In this document: piece by piece, positions 1-8,163 of the stretch
Numbering within the stretch: the first letter of the stretch is position 1
How the letters are laid out: each line of letters begins with the position of its first letter
From: TMED14 sp964475135
Lineage (GTDB): Bacteria; Bacteroidota; Bacteroidia; Flavobacteriales; Schleiferiaceae
Assembly: GCA_964475135.1 (NCBI GenBank)
Contig: CAYYWL010000011.1
Coordinates: forward strand, 1-53,213
Direction: 5' to 3'
Length of the DNA: 53,213 nt
Translations under genes and position numbers: made by a program
Notes under the pieces: model-generated
Seen by the model: only the letters and a program-made list of their open reading frames with translations
Databases searched by the model: none
Told to the model about the DNA's origin: nothing

Positions 1-1622
1 GCGCGGTCCAGGGCGCTGCGCTGCTTTTGCAAGCCGACCAAAAGGCGATCCACGTGGTGGGTTTGCTCGTTGAGCGCGGCGCGCGCTTCGTTCATTAAAC
101 GCTTCGGAATTCCGACCCGTTGCGCCACTTCAAATGTGTACGAAGAGCCGGGCGAACCCATTTCAAGCGTATACCGCGGCTGAAAACTTTCTACGTCAAA
201 AGCCATGTTGGCATTTTCGGCGCCGTCTAGTTCCTCAGCCAACGCCTTGATCGAATTGTAGTGCGTGGTGAAAATGCCCGTAGCGCCCGACTGGTGGATT
301 TCGCGCAGAAAGACTCCCGCAAGCGCGGCTCCGAGATCGGGGTCCGAACCCGATCCGAATTCATCCACCAATACCAAGGTTTCAGGGTCGCACCATGCGA
401 GGATCTCGCGCATTTTGGTCAGCTTGCCGCTGTAGGTTGAGAGCTCGTTCTCGACCGATTGGGCGTCACCGATGTCGGCCATGACTCGGGCAAACCAGCG
501 CATCGTCGTGCGCGGGTGGGCCGGAACCAAAAATCCGCTCTGCAGCATGAGCTGAAAAAGGCCAACAGTCTTTAGGGCCAGTGACTTTCCGCCCGCATTG
601 GGGCCCGAAATCAGCAATAGCCGGTGGTCGGGGTCAAGGCGCACGTTGAGCGGAACGATTCCCCGCCCCTTCTCGCGCTGCACCTTGCGCAGCACCGGGT
701 TCACGCCCTGCTCGACGTAGATGACCTCGTCGCTCCATTGCGGAAGCACTCCGCCTTCAGCGCGGGCAAACCGGGCGCGGCCCGCAAGGCTGTCCCAGTC
801 GGTGAGCCGCTCGTCGACCCGCGCGATGACTTCGCGGTACGGCCGGAGGGCCTTGGTCAACGCCTTGAGAATGCGGCGAATCTCTTTGCGTTCGTCCTCA
901 ATGAGTAAGCCCACCTCGGCGTTGACCTCAAGGCATTCCGAGGGTTCGAGGTAGACCAGTGAATTTTTGGCGCTGGAACCGTGAAAGGCTCCACGCGCCT
1001 TGTTTTTGTGGGACGCCGAAAGGGCCAGAACGCGGCGGTCGTTGCTCACGGACTCACGGATGTCGCCCAGCCAGCCCTCAGTGTCGTAGCGGCGCAGCAC
1101 TTTATAAAAGATGCGGTCCGCGGCCACTCGGGCCTTCGCTAAATCTGCGCGAATCCGGGCGAGCTCTGGCGAGGCATTGCTCCGCACCAGTCCGTTGCGC
1201 TCAAAAACACCTTCGATTAAGCGCGGAACCTCATCTTCAGGCGGAAAAGGCCGGGCCAGGGCATCGAGCGTCGGCGCATACTCGGCGTGGGTTGAAATAA
1301 ACCTAAAGGCGTTGGCGTAGGCCTGAAACTGAGCGTGGATCGCGAGGCACTGCTCGGCAGTCAGCACCGCTCCCTCAATGCGCAGCATGGGCAGGGCGTC
1401 GTCGACTTCTGCAGCGGCTACGGCCGGGAAAAAGTGGCCCCGCTCCATCAAGCGCAGCAGCTCGTCCACTTGAAGCAGTTCGGGCTCTACCGCGGCGCGG
1501 TCAGCACTGGGTTCGGCCTCCCGCAGGCGCAACCGGCCTTTTCGAGTCGCGGCATGTTCCGCGGCCAAGTCCTTGACGGCCTGAAAGTCAAGCAGGTCAG
1601 CAGCCTCGGGCGGGTACAGCAT
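1..1622 (-). CDS. mutS2: Endonuclease MutS2, N-terminal 540 residues (cut by window edge)
   Basis: MutS2-family ATPase, linked in other bacteria to recombination control and to rescue of collided ribosomes. Translation from the ATG at 1622 reads through to the left edge without a stop. It shows the helical core and clamp (about residues 1-290), a Walker A GPNAGGKS at 340-347 and a Walker B LVLVDEFGSGSDPD with acidic pair D420/E421, which is the MutS-type ABC ATPase. Family members run to about 780-800 residues, so the C-terminal linker and Smr nuclease domain lie outside the window. No MutS1 mismatch-recognition domain precedes the core, which favours MutS2 over MutS. The gene begins 15 nt after the lysS stop on the same strand, so the two are probably cotranscribed. 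Confidence 0.93.
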   Translation of the reverse strand, partial: MLYPPEAADLLDFQAVKDLAAEHAATRKGRLRLREAEPSADRAAVEPELLQVDELLRLMERGHFFPAVAAAEVDDALPMLRIEGAVLTAEQCLAIHAQFQAYANAFRFISTHAEYAPTLDALARPFPPEDEVPRLIEGVFERNGLVRSNASPELARIRADLAKARVAADRIFYKVLRRYDTEGWLGDIRESVSNDRRVLALSASHKNKARGAFHGSSAKNSLVYLEPSECLEVNAEVGLLIEDERKEIRRILKALTKALRPYREVIARVDERLTDWDSLAGRARFARAEGGVLPQWSDEVIYVEQGVNPVLRKVQREKGRGIVPLNVRLDPDHRLLLISGPNAGGKSLALKTVGLFQLMLQSGFLVPAHPRTTMRWFARVMADIGDAQSVENELSTYSGKLTKMREILAWCDPETLVLVDEFGSGSDPDLGAALAGVFLREIHQSGATGIFTTHYNSIKALAEELDGAENANMAFDVESFQPRYTLEMGSPGSSYTFEVAQRVGIPKRLMNEARAALNEQTHHVDRLLVGLQKQRSALDR

Positions 1623-1637
1623 CGTGAATCGCGGAAC

Positions 1638-3155
1638 TTAGTCCGCCTTTTCAGGGCGCATTTGCGGAAAGAACAGCACCTCTTGAATGCTCGACTGGTC
1701 GGTCAAAAGCATGGTCAGGCGGTCCATTCCGATGCCCATTCCTGAGGTTGGGGGCATTCCGTACTCAAGGGCACGCACAAAGTCGAGGTCAATAAACATG
1801 GCCTCGTCGTCGCCTTTGGCGCTGAGCTTGAGTTGCTCCTCGAACCGCTCGAGCTGGTCAATGGGGTCGTTGAGCTCCGAGTACGCGTTGGCGATCTCTT
1901 TACCGTTGATAAACAGCTCAAATCGCTCGGTCAGTCGGTCGTCGTCGCGGTGGCGCTTGCAGAGTGGAGACATTTCAACCGGGTAATCCGTAATGAACGT
2001 GGGCTGCACGTAGTGGTGCTCGCAACGGTCGCCAAAAATGGCGTCGATCAGTTTTCCCGAACCCATTTCGTCCGAAACCTCCACGCCAATGGACTTGGCG
2101 GCGGCGCGTATCTCGTCTTCGGTCTTACCCAAAAGGTCGAGGCCGGTATGCGTTTTAATCGCTTCCAAAATCGGCACGCGAGCAAACGGAGCCTGGAACG
2201 AAATCTCGGTTCCGCCCACCGTGAAGCTGTGGCTTCCCTTGACCTCGAGCGCGATCTGTGCCAGGGCCTTCTCGGTGAAGTCCATCATCCAGCGGTAGTC
2301 CTTGTAGGCCACGTAGATTTCCATGACCGTGAACTCTGGGTTATGGGTGCGGTCCATTCCTTCGTTGCGGAAGTCCTTGGCAAACTCGTACACCCCGTCG
2401 AATCCGCCCACAATCAAGCGCTTGAGGTAGAGCTCGTTGGCGATGCGCAGGTAGAGCGGAATATCTAGGGCGTTGTGGTGTGTCACGAAGGGCCGCGCCG
2501 CGGCTCCGCCCGGAATCGGCTGCAGAATGGGCGTCTCAACCTCGAGGTAGCCGGCCTCGTTGAAGATGCGGCGCATCACGCTGAAAATCTTCGTGCGGGC
2601 CACAAACACGTCGCGCACACCCTCGTTCACTACGAGGTCCACGTAGCGCTGGCGGTAGCGCAACTCAGGGTCGCTGAAGGCATCGTACACGGTGCCGTCC
2701 GCGTCTTTTTTCACGGTCGGAAGCGGGCGCAGCGACTTGCTCAGCACCTCGAGGCGGGTGGCATGCACGCTGATTTCGCCGGTTTGTGTGGTGAACACGT
2801 GGCCGTAGAAGGCTACAAAGTCTCCAAGGTCCAAGTGCTTCTTGAACACGTCGTTGTAAAGCGCCTTGTCGTCGCCGGGGCAGATTTCGTCGCGGTTGAC
2901 GTACACCTGAATGCGGCCCGTACTATCCTGGACGCTGGCAAACGAGGCTTTGCCCATGATGCGTTTGGCCATGAGTCGGCCGGCCACGCACACTTCGGTG
3001 TAGCCCTCGGGGTTGGCGGCGAATCCGCTTAAAATATCAGCCGCATGATGGGTCACGGGCACTTCGGCCGCGGGGTAGGGATCCACGCCCAATGCGCGGA
3101 GTTCTCCCAATGCCTGGCGTCGAAAAAGTTCTTGTTCGCTGAGTTGGCGCTCCAT
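1638..3155 (-). CDS. lysS: Lysine--tRNA ligase (class II)
   Basis: Charges tRNA-Lys in the cytoplasm. 505 residues, the normal length for bacterial class II LysRS. An N-terminal OB-fold anticodon-binding domain (about residues 50-150, with GRLMAKRIMGKASFA) is followed by the class II catalytic domain. Motif 2 is FRNEGMDRTHNPEFT and motif 3 is GMGIGMDRLTMLL near the C-terminus. The reading frame continues 46 codons upstream, but the start at 3155 (MERQLSEQ) fits the family and lies 4 nt after a TATCTTTG promoter element, so the longer form is unlikely. It is divergent from gltX across 81 nt and is followed by mutS2. Confidence 0.97.
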   Translation of the reverse strand: MERQLSEQELFRRQALGELRALGVDPYPAAEVPVTHHAADILSGFAANPEGYTEVCVAGRLMAKRIMGKASFASVQDSTGRIQVYVNRDEICPGDDKALYNDVFKKHLDLGDFVAFYGHVFTTQTGEISVHATRLEVLSKSLRPLPTVKKDADGTVYDAFSDPELRYRQRYVDLVVNEGVRDVFVARTKIFSVMRRIFNEAGYLEVETPILQPIPGGAAARPFVTHHNALDIPLYLRIANELYLKRLIVGGFDGVYEFAKDFRNEGMDRTHNPEFTVMEIYVAYKDYRWMMDFTEKALAQIALEVKGSHSFTVGGTEISFQAPFARVPILEAIKTHTGLDLLGKTEDEIRAAAKSIGVEVSDEMGSGKLIDAIFGDRCEHHYVQPTFITDYPVEMSPLCKRHRDDDRLTERFELFINGKEIANAYSELNDPIDQLERFEEQLKLSAKGDDEAMFIDLDFVRALEYGMPPTSGMGIGMDRLTMLLTDQSSIQEVLFFPQMRPEKAD

Positions 3156-3159
3156 GCGG

Positions 3160-3167
3160 CAAAGATA
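3160..3167 (-). promoter_or_regulatory. Bacteroidota -7 element of lysS
   Basis: TATCTTTG read on the minus strand matches TAnnTTTG exactly. Only CCGC separates it from the lysS ATG, so the transcript probably begins at or next to the start codon. No clear -33 TTTG was seen. Confidence 0.65.
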
Positions 3168-3208
3168 AGGGCTTGACCTCGCGCGGGGGCGAGCGAATCC
3201 GGGCGCCG

Positions 3209-3216
3209 TATCTTTG
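3209..3216 (+). promoter_or_regulatory. Bacteroidota -7 element of gltX
   Basis: TATCTTTG, an exact TAnnTTTG match, ends 20 nt before the gltX ATG. It is divergent from the lysS element 41 nt away. Confidence 0.65.
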
Positions 3217-3236
3217 CGGCCCTCAAGTATTTTACT

Positions 3237-4778
3237 ATGTCTGACCGCCGCGTTCGCGTTCGTTTTGCCCCCAGCCCCACCGGCCCGCTCCACATGGGTG
3301 GGGTCCGCACTGCTTTGTACAACTACCTATTTGCCAAAAAGTTAGGCGGAGACTTCTTGCTTCGCATCGAAGACACGGACCAAACTCGCTTTGTTCCGGG
3401 CGCCGAGCAGTACATCGTGGACGCACTGGCGTGGTGCGGAATTTCGCCCGACGAAGGCATCGGCGTCAACGGCCAAATCGCCGACCACGGGCCGCATGCG
3501 CCCTACCGCCAGTCCGACCGAAAGCCCATGTACCGCGCCTACGCCGACCAGCTTTTAGCCGCCGGCCACGCCTACTACGCGTTTGACACGCCCGAAGAGC
3601 TTGAAGCGATTCGCGAACGGTCGAAATCCGCCGGAAACCCCAACTGGCAGTACAACAGCATCACGCGCACATCGATGAAGAACAGCCTCACGCTGCCCGA
3701 AGACGAGGTGGCGCGCCGGCTCGAAGCGGGAGACCCCTACGTGGTCCGCGTGAAAATGCCCCGCAACGAAGAGGTCAAGTTTGAAGACCGCATTCGCGGC
3801 TGGGTAAGCGTCAATACGCTCAACCTCGACGACAAAGTCCTGCTCAAAGGCGACGGAATGCCCACCTACCACCTCGCCAACGTGGTCGACGACCATTTGA
3901 TGGAAATCACCCACGTGATTCGCGGCGAAGAGTGGCTTCCTTCGGCGCCCCTGCACGTGCTGTTGTACCGCTTTTTCGGCTGGGAACAGCCAGAATTTGC
4001 GCACCTTCCGCTGCTGCTTCGCCCCGACGGAAACGGCAAGTTGTCCAAGCGCGACGGCGACCGCCTTGGATTCCCTGTGTTTCCCCTCAACTGGGCAAAC
4101 ACCGAGACGGGCGAGACCGCGAGCGGGTACCGCGAGCGGGGATTCTACCCCGAGGGCTTCGTGAACATGCTGGCCTTTTTGGGCTGGAACCCCGGAACCA
4201 ACCAAGAGATCTTTTCATTGGACGAGCTCGTGCAGGCCTTTTCGATCGACAAAGTCCACAAAGCGGGTGCCCGTTTTGACTTCGAAAAAGCCAAGTGGTT
4301 CAACCAGCAGCACCTCCGCCAGCGATCACCCGAAGTGCTTGCGGCCGAATACCAAGCGGGCGTCGCCGCAGCATTTGGCGCCACGGTGGATACCAACTTC
4401 GCCGCCAAGGCGTTAACCCTCTTTTTAGATCGCGCGGAATTCATTTCAGACGCCGTCCATGCGGCCCCCTACCTATTTGCAAAGCCATCCGAGTACGATG
4501 CCGTGATGGTTGGTAAAAAATGGACGCCTGAATCCGCTAACCACTTGCGCAACTTGGTGCCGCTTTGGGCGGCAAGCAACTACAGCGAGTCAGCCCTCGA
4601 AGACGCGTTTAAAACGTTTCTCGCCGAAACCGGACTCGGATTTGGTGCCGTCGGCCCCGTTGTTCGCCTCGCCATCGCCGGAACCACCCAAGGCCCCAGC
4701 ATCTTTGGAGTGATGGAGCTCCTCGGCCGTTTCGAATGTGAGGCCCGTATTGAAAAAGCCATTGCCACACTCGGATAA
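3237..4778 (+). CDS. gltX: Glutamate--tRNA ligase (class I)
   Basis: Charges tRNA-Glu. 513 residues, usual for Bacteroidota. The class I signature is present as PSPTGPLHMGG (HIGH equivalent, about residues 12-22) and KLSKRDGD (KMSKS equivalent, about 265-272). The C-terminal third is the helical anticodon-binding region. The start ATG at 3237 gives MSDRRVRVRFAPSP, the expected N-terminus for the Rossmann fold, and lies 20 nt downstream of a TATCTTTG element. folB follows after 6 nt, so the pair is likely cotranscribed. Confidence 0.97.
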   Translation: MSDRRVRVRFAPSPTGPLHMGGVRTALYNYLFAKKLGGDFLLRIEDTDQTRFVPGAEQYIVDALAWCGISPDEGIGVNGQIADHGPHAPYRQSDRKPMYRAYADQLLAAGHAYYAFDTPEELEAIRERSKSAGNPNWQYNSITRTSMKNSLTLPEDEVARRLEAGDPYVVRVKMPRNEEVKFEDRIRGWVSVNTLNLDDKVLLKGDGMPTYHLANVVDDHLMEITHVIRGEEWLPSAPLHVLLYRFFGWEQPEFAHLPLLLRPDGNGKLSKRDGDRLGFPVFPLNWANTETGETASGYRERGFYPEGFVNMLAFLGWNPGTNQEIFSLDELVQAFSIDKVHKAGARFDFEKAKWFNQQHLRQRSPEVLAAEYQAGVAAAFGATVDTNFAAKALTLFLDRAEFISDAVHAAPYLFAKPSEYDAVMVGKKWTPESANHLRNLVPLWAASNYSESALEDAFKTFLAETGLGFGAVGPVVRLAIAGTTQGPSIFGVMELLGRFECEARIEKAIATLG

Positions 4779-4784
4779 GGTATC

Positions 4785-5150
4785 ATGAAACGCCGCACTC
4801 GAATCGACCTCGTCGACCAGCGCGAATACGCCTACCACGGATGCCTTCCTGAAGAGGCCATCATTGGCAGCGACTACCTGATCAACGTGCGCGCTTGGGC
4901 CAATGTGGTCGATTCCGCACACACAGACAACCTTTTAGACACCCTAGATTACGTGGCCCTGCGTCGCGTGGTTAGCGAAGAAATGGCAATCCGTGCCAAC
5001 CTTCTCGAAACGGTTCTTGAGAGAATTACTACTCGCATACTCAATGAACACCCTGTTGTTGAGCGTATTAAGGTTTCGCTTGCCAAGCTCAACCCGCCTT
5101 TAGACGGAGACGTCAAGGCTGTGCGTGTGGTCTGGGACGTGCGCCGCTAG
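4785..5150 (+). CDS. folB: Dihydroneopterin aldolase
   Basis: Converts 7,8-dihydroneopterin to 6-hydroxymethyl-dihydropterin and glycolaldehyde in folate synthesis. 121 residues, the family size. Recognised from YAYHGCLPEE near residue 17 (family FxYHGxxxxE), TLDYVALRR in the middle, LLETVLERI, and the C-terminal KLNPPLDGDVKAVRVVW that matches the KPxPPIxGxVxxVxV end of FolB. It lies 6 nt after gltX with no promoter-like element between them. Confidence 0.9.
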   Translation: MKRRTRIDLVDQREYAYHGCLPEEAIIGSDYLINVRAWANVVDSAHTDNLLDTLDYVALRRVVSEEMAIRANLLETVLERITTRILNEHPVVERIKVSLAKLNPPLDGDVKAVRVVWDVRR

Positions 5151-5191
5151 GCCATATTCACATCCGGCGCGCAGTGTTCGTCGGATTTCGC

Positions 5192-5199
5192 TACTTTTG
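5192..5199 (+). promoter_or_regulatory. -7 element of the tRNA-Cys gene
   Basis: TACTTTTG matches TAnnTTTG and ends 11 nt before the first base of the tRNA, giving room for a short 5' leader removed by RNase P. Confidence 0.55.
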
Positions 5200-5210
5200 C
5201 ACTCCTCCAT

Positions 5211-5281
5211 GGTCTCGTGGCCGAGAGGTTAGGCAAGGCTCTGCAAAAGCTTGTACAGCGGTTCGAATCCGCTCGAGACCT
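5211..5281 (+). tRNA. tRNA-Cys (GCA)
   Basis: Folded by eye. The acceptor stem GGTCTCG pairs with CGAGACC (5211-5217 with 5274-5280), with discriminator T at 5281. The D arm contains GGCCGAGAGGTTAGGC. The anticodon stem AGGCT/AGCTT carries the loop CTGCAAA with anticodon GCA. The T arm is AGCGG-TTCGAAT-CCGCT. CCA is not encoded. A TAnnTTTG element precedes the gene and an intrinsic terminator follows 8 nt downstream, so it is a single-gene unit. Confidence 0.95.
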
Positions 5282-5289
5282 CCAAATCA

Positions 5290-5319
5290 ACCGGTAGCCC
5301 CAAAGCTGCCGGTTTTTTT
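5290..5319 (+). terminator. Intrinsic terminator after tRNA-Cys
   Basis: The stem ACCGGTAGC / GCTGCCGGT (one G-U pair) around a CCCAAA loop is followed by seven T residues. Confidence 0.85.
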
Positions 5320-5457
5320 GTTTCTCTTTTCGAGCAACTAGCTTTTTAAGCGCTTCGCGCAAAGGCGCCTTTGGCGCGAGAGCTGCTTTACGGCTACAGC
5401 CTCTGCATGGCTAACATCGCTACGCAGCACCATTAACCAGTGGCCAGCCGCACGCAA

Positions 5458-5509
5458 GCCAACGAGCTAACCTCGCCAACGAGCCAACCTTGCCAATCTT
5501 GCCAATAGT
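5458..5509 (+). repeat. Degenerate short tandem repeat
   Basis: Two 17-nt units (GCCAACGAGCTAACCTC and GCCAACGAGCCAACCTT) are followed by two 9-nt partial units beginning GCCAAT. They sit just upstream of the regulator gene at 5548. Nothing else is recognised in 5320-5547 apart from a poor -7-like TATATTCG near 5513. Confidence 0.6.
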
Positions 5510-5547
5510 GCTATATTCGTAAGACCAACCAATGAACCAAATCACTT

Positions 5548-6276
5548 ATGATCCTCGTGCTTTCTCCCCAAGAAGGCCTGCGCAAGCGTTTCGAAGAAAC
5601 ACTTAAGGCCCAGCATATTGAGGTTGCTCAAGCGTCCAGTATAGCCGACTGGATTGAGCAAAACAGCCTCAAACTTCCCTACCTCGCGCTATTGGATATC
5701 ACCCACACCCATGACGGTGGAGCGGCAATGATGGACGAACTCGGACAGCACGAAGACTTACACATGCTCTGGGTTGTTATGGTGTCGGTACCGTGCACCA
5801 TCAGCCACCGAATTCAAAGTCTACGCAACGGCGCTCTTGACTGCTTGCCTGCAGATATAGATTCTGAAGAATTTATTCTCAAAGCCAAGCGATTCATGGA
5901 ATTAAGTCCGCGGAGCAAGTACGCCCCACCGGCCGAAATGACAGAGCGTGAGCGAATTGTGGCAATGATTCAAAAGAGCCTCAAGCAAAACATCAACGTA
6001 GAGAGTCTTGCGCGCGCCCTTCACATGAGCCGCAGCTCGCTCCAACGAGCCTGCATCCGCCACTTCAAAATCGGCCCGAAAGAACTCATTACCCAGCATA
6101 AAATTCAGCAGGCCATGCGCCTTATCGAACTGGGATCCAACAATGTAGCGTCGCTTGCCTTTACTGTTGGCTACAGCAACGTCAACAACTTCATTTCTGC
6201 CTTTAAGCGCATGACCAACCAGACGCCGAAAGAGTACATGAAGCACAAGCACAAGCTTGAGGAACAGCATTCGTAA
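5548..6276 (+). CDS. AraC-type transcriptional regulator with receiver-like N-terminal domain
   Basis: 242 residues. About 1-125 resemble a response-regulator receiver: MILVLSP strand, then YLALLDI with an aspartate at the phosphorylation position (near 53), and a C-terminal GALDCLPADID. The usual N-terminal acidic pair and the conserved lysine (normally KP, here LPA) are missing, so classical phosphorylation is doubtful. About 130-235 are an AraC-type double helix-turn-helix: INVESLARALHMSRSSLQR, then VASLAFTVGYSNVNNFISAFK and the typical TPKEYMK end. It lies 54 nt before the aldehyde dehydrogenase on the same strand and could control it, but no operator was identified. Confidence 0.85.
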   Translation: MILVLSPQEGLRKRFEETLKAQHIEVAQASSIADWIEQNSLKLPYLALLDITHTHDGGAAMMDELGQHEDLHMLWVVMVSVPCTISHRIQSLRNGALDCLPADIDSEEFILKAKRFMELSPRSKYAPPAEMTERERIVAMIQKSLKQNINVESLARALHMSRSSLQRACIRHFKIGPKELITQHKIQQAMRLIELGSNNVASLAFTVGYSNVNNFISAFKRMTNQTPKEYMKHKHKLEEQHS

Positions 6277-6302
6277 GAGTTAAACCGCATGGTTTGAGGG
6301 GC

Positions 6303-6310
6303 TACCTTTG
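6303..6310 (+). promoter_or_regulatory. -7 element of the aldehyde dehydrogenase gene
   Basis: TACCTTTG, an exact TAnnTTTG match, lies 20 nt before the ATG at 6331. It implies separate transcription from the upstream regulator. Confidence 0.6.
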
Positions 6311-6330
6311 CAGGGTAAGCCCTTTGAACT

Positions 6331-7860
6331 ATGAATACCCCCTCTTTTCTTCGCGAACTCGGAATCCAGAACCACAACCACGGAACTTGGATTGGCACCC
6401 AATCCTTTGACAGTACTGAACGCATTTCGAGCAGTACTCCGGTAGATGGAAGTCTGATCGGTAGCGTATCGGTTACTACATCTGAGCAGTACCACCAAGC
6501 GGTCGAAGCAGCACATGCTGCCTACCTTGAATGGCGCAACGTACCTGCTCCCAAACGCGGAGAAGTTGTTCGTCAGTACGGCAATCTGCTTCGCCAAAAC
6601 AAGGAAGCCCTTGGTGCACTGGTGAGCTACGAAATGGGTAAATCACTGGCTGAAGGCCTCGGTGAAGTCCAAGAAATGATTGACATCTGCGACTATGCCG
6701 TCGGTCTTTCGCGCCAATTGGCTGGTTTGACCATGAAATCAGAGCGTCCCGACCATTTTATGATGGAACAATGGCATCCAGCTGGTGTCGTAGGGGTTAT
6801 TTCTGCATTCAACTTCCCCGTAGCCGTTTGGGCATGGAACGCCTGCATTGCCTGGGTTTGCGGAGACGCCGTCGTATGGAAGGCTTCTGAAAAAGTTCCG
6901 TTGAATGCAATTGCATGCCAACTCTTATGGAATCAAGTAGCGGAAGCCAACAACGTTCCCGCTGGTCTTTCGTGCATTGTTACAGGTGGTGCCAACGTAG
7001 GCGTTTGGATGTCTGAAGACAACCGACTTCCGGTGCTTTCTGCAACAGGCTCTACCCGAATGGGTCGCGAGGTTGGTAAAAAGGTTGCAGAGCGATTTGG
7101 CCGCAGCATCCTTGAACTTGGTGGCAACAACGCCATCATCGTTACACCTACTGCTGACCTAAAAATGACGGTGACTGCTGCCGTATTCGGAGCCGTTGGC
7201 ACCGCTGGACAGCGCTGTACCTCTACCCGCCGCTTGATTATTCACGAAAGCATTTTCAATAAAGTCATCGACGCCATTAAAAATGCCTACGGCCAGCTGA
7301 AAATCGGAACCCCACTAAACGCTGAAAACCACGTTGGTCCTTTGATCGACACCGTTGCCGTTTCTATGTATCTAAAAGCCCTCGATGCAGTTGATGCCGC
7401 CGGCGGAACCTTTCACCTTCGCGGTACCCAACTTCAGGGTCCTGGATACGAAGGTGGGTGCTACGTGAGTCCTTCCATCGCTGAAGTAGAAAACCACTGG
7501 TCTATAGTGCAGCACGAAACATTCGCCCCACTGCTCTACGTCATGAAGTACAGCACCTACGAAGAGGCTATTGCCCTTCAGAATGGCGTTCCCCAAGGAC
7601 TGAGTTCCGCAATTATGACTGGATCGATGCACGAAGCCCAGCGCTTTTTGAGTGCTGACGGTTCAGACTGCGGAATCGCCAACGTCAACATCGGTACCAG
7701 TGGTGCTGAAATCGGCGGAGCATTTGGTGGTGAAAAAGAAACGGGTGGTGGACGTGAAAGCGGATCCGATGCGTGGAAGGCCTACATGCGTCGCCAAACC
7801 AACACCTTGAACTACGGAACCTCACTTCCGTTGGCGCAAGGCATTGTTTTCAACATTTAA
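6331..7860 (+). CDS. Aldehyde dehydrogenase, ALDH7 type (probable L-aminoadipate-semialdehyde dehydrogenase)
   Basis: NAD(P)-dependent oxidation of an aldehyde to the acid. 509 residues. Catalytic Cys is near residue 296 in GQRCTSTRR and the general-base Glu near 262 in ILELGGNN. The cofactor region has FNFPVAVWAWN and a GSTRMGREV segment. The C-terminal half (NVNIGTSGAEIGGAFGGEKE, then GGGRESGSDAWKAYMRR) is characteristic of the ALDH7/antiquitin group, which acts on alpha-aminoadipate semialdehyde in lysine degradation. The substrate is inferred from family resemblance only; no other lysine catabolic gene is nearby. Its composition is less GC-rich than gltX or pgk. Confidence 0.88.
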   Translation: MNTPSFLRELGIQNHNHGTWIGTQSFDSTERISSSTPVDGSLIGSVSVTTSEQYHQAVEAAHAAYLEWRNVPAPKRGEVVRQYGNLLRQNKEALGALVSYEMGKSLAEGLGEVQEMIDICDYAVGLSRQLAGLTMKSERPDHFMMEQWHPAGVVGVISAFNFPVAVWAWNACIAWVCGDAVVWKASEKVPLNAIACQLLWNQVAEANNVPAGLSCIVTGGANVGVWMSEDNRLPVLSATGSTRMGREVGKKVAERFGRSILELGGNNAIIVTPTADLKMTVTAAVFGAVGTAGQRCTSTRRLIIHESIFNKVIDAIKNAYGQLKIGTPLNAENHVGPLIDTVAVSMYLKALDAVDAAGGTFHLRGTQLQGPGYEGGCYVSPSIAEVENHWSIVQHETFAPLLYVMKYSTYEEAIALQNGVPQGLSSAIMTGSMHEAQRFLSADGSDCGIANVNIGTSGAEIGGAFGGEKETGGGRESGSDAWKAYMRRQTNTLNYGTSLPLAQGIVFNI

Positions 7861-7948
7861 CCATTATTATAATTCTTTTCTAAAACGTAGTAGTATTGGT
7901 CGGTTGATACGTTGAAAAACTTGAACGGAACTTCTTTGGAAGCTTGAG

Positions 7949-7957
7949 TTATCCACA
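7949..7957 (+). promoter_or_regulatory. DnaA box (perfect TTATCCACA)
   Basis: Exact match to the high-affinity DnaA box. It faces the inverted copy at 8119-8127, 170 nt away. Confidence 0.7.
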
Positions 7958-8118
7958 CATATCAACGCTTTATGAACCACGGAATTCGAACTACAGTATT
8001 ATATTTCAGTAGTTTATATTTTTCTGTTCACAGAGGCATAACCGTCTATTCACGACCTAATGTTCTTAACTCACCAAAGCCAAGATGTCGGTAACCGAGC
8101 GTACTTCACCACGATCAG

Positions 8119-8127
8119 TGTGGATAA
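8119..8127 (-). promoter_or_regulatory. DnaA box (perfect TTATCCACA, inverted)
   Basis: Reads TGTGGATAA on the plus strand, an exact TTATCCACA on the minus strand. Confidence 0.7.
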
Positions 8128-8163
8128 TTGAGTGCTCTAGGTTGAATGATTGGAGTTGTGAGC

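Noticed and set aside
3156..3293. Longer lysS reading frame starting at 3293
   Set aside because: It would run through both divergent promoters and antisense to the gltX start, and the added residues do not look like LysRS.
5147..5362. Minus-strand 71-codon frame over the tRNA-Cys
   Set aside because: It covers the tRNA and its terminator, has no family resemblance and is a chance frame.
7888..7896. TAGTAGTAT resembling DnaA-trio elements
   Set aside because: It is 52 nt from the nearest DnaA box and only two to three trios long; in known origins the trios directly follow a box, so this was not claimed.
8024..8056. Extra DnaA-like boxes (CTGTTCACA, CTATTCACG)
   Set aside because: Each has two mismatches to TTATNCACA; kept out because the exact boxes suffice and weak matches are common in AT-rich DNA.
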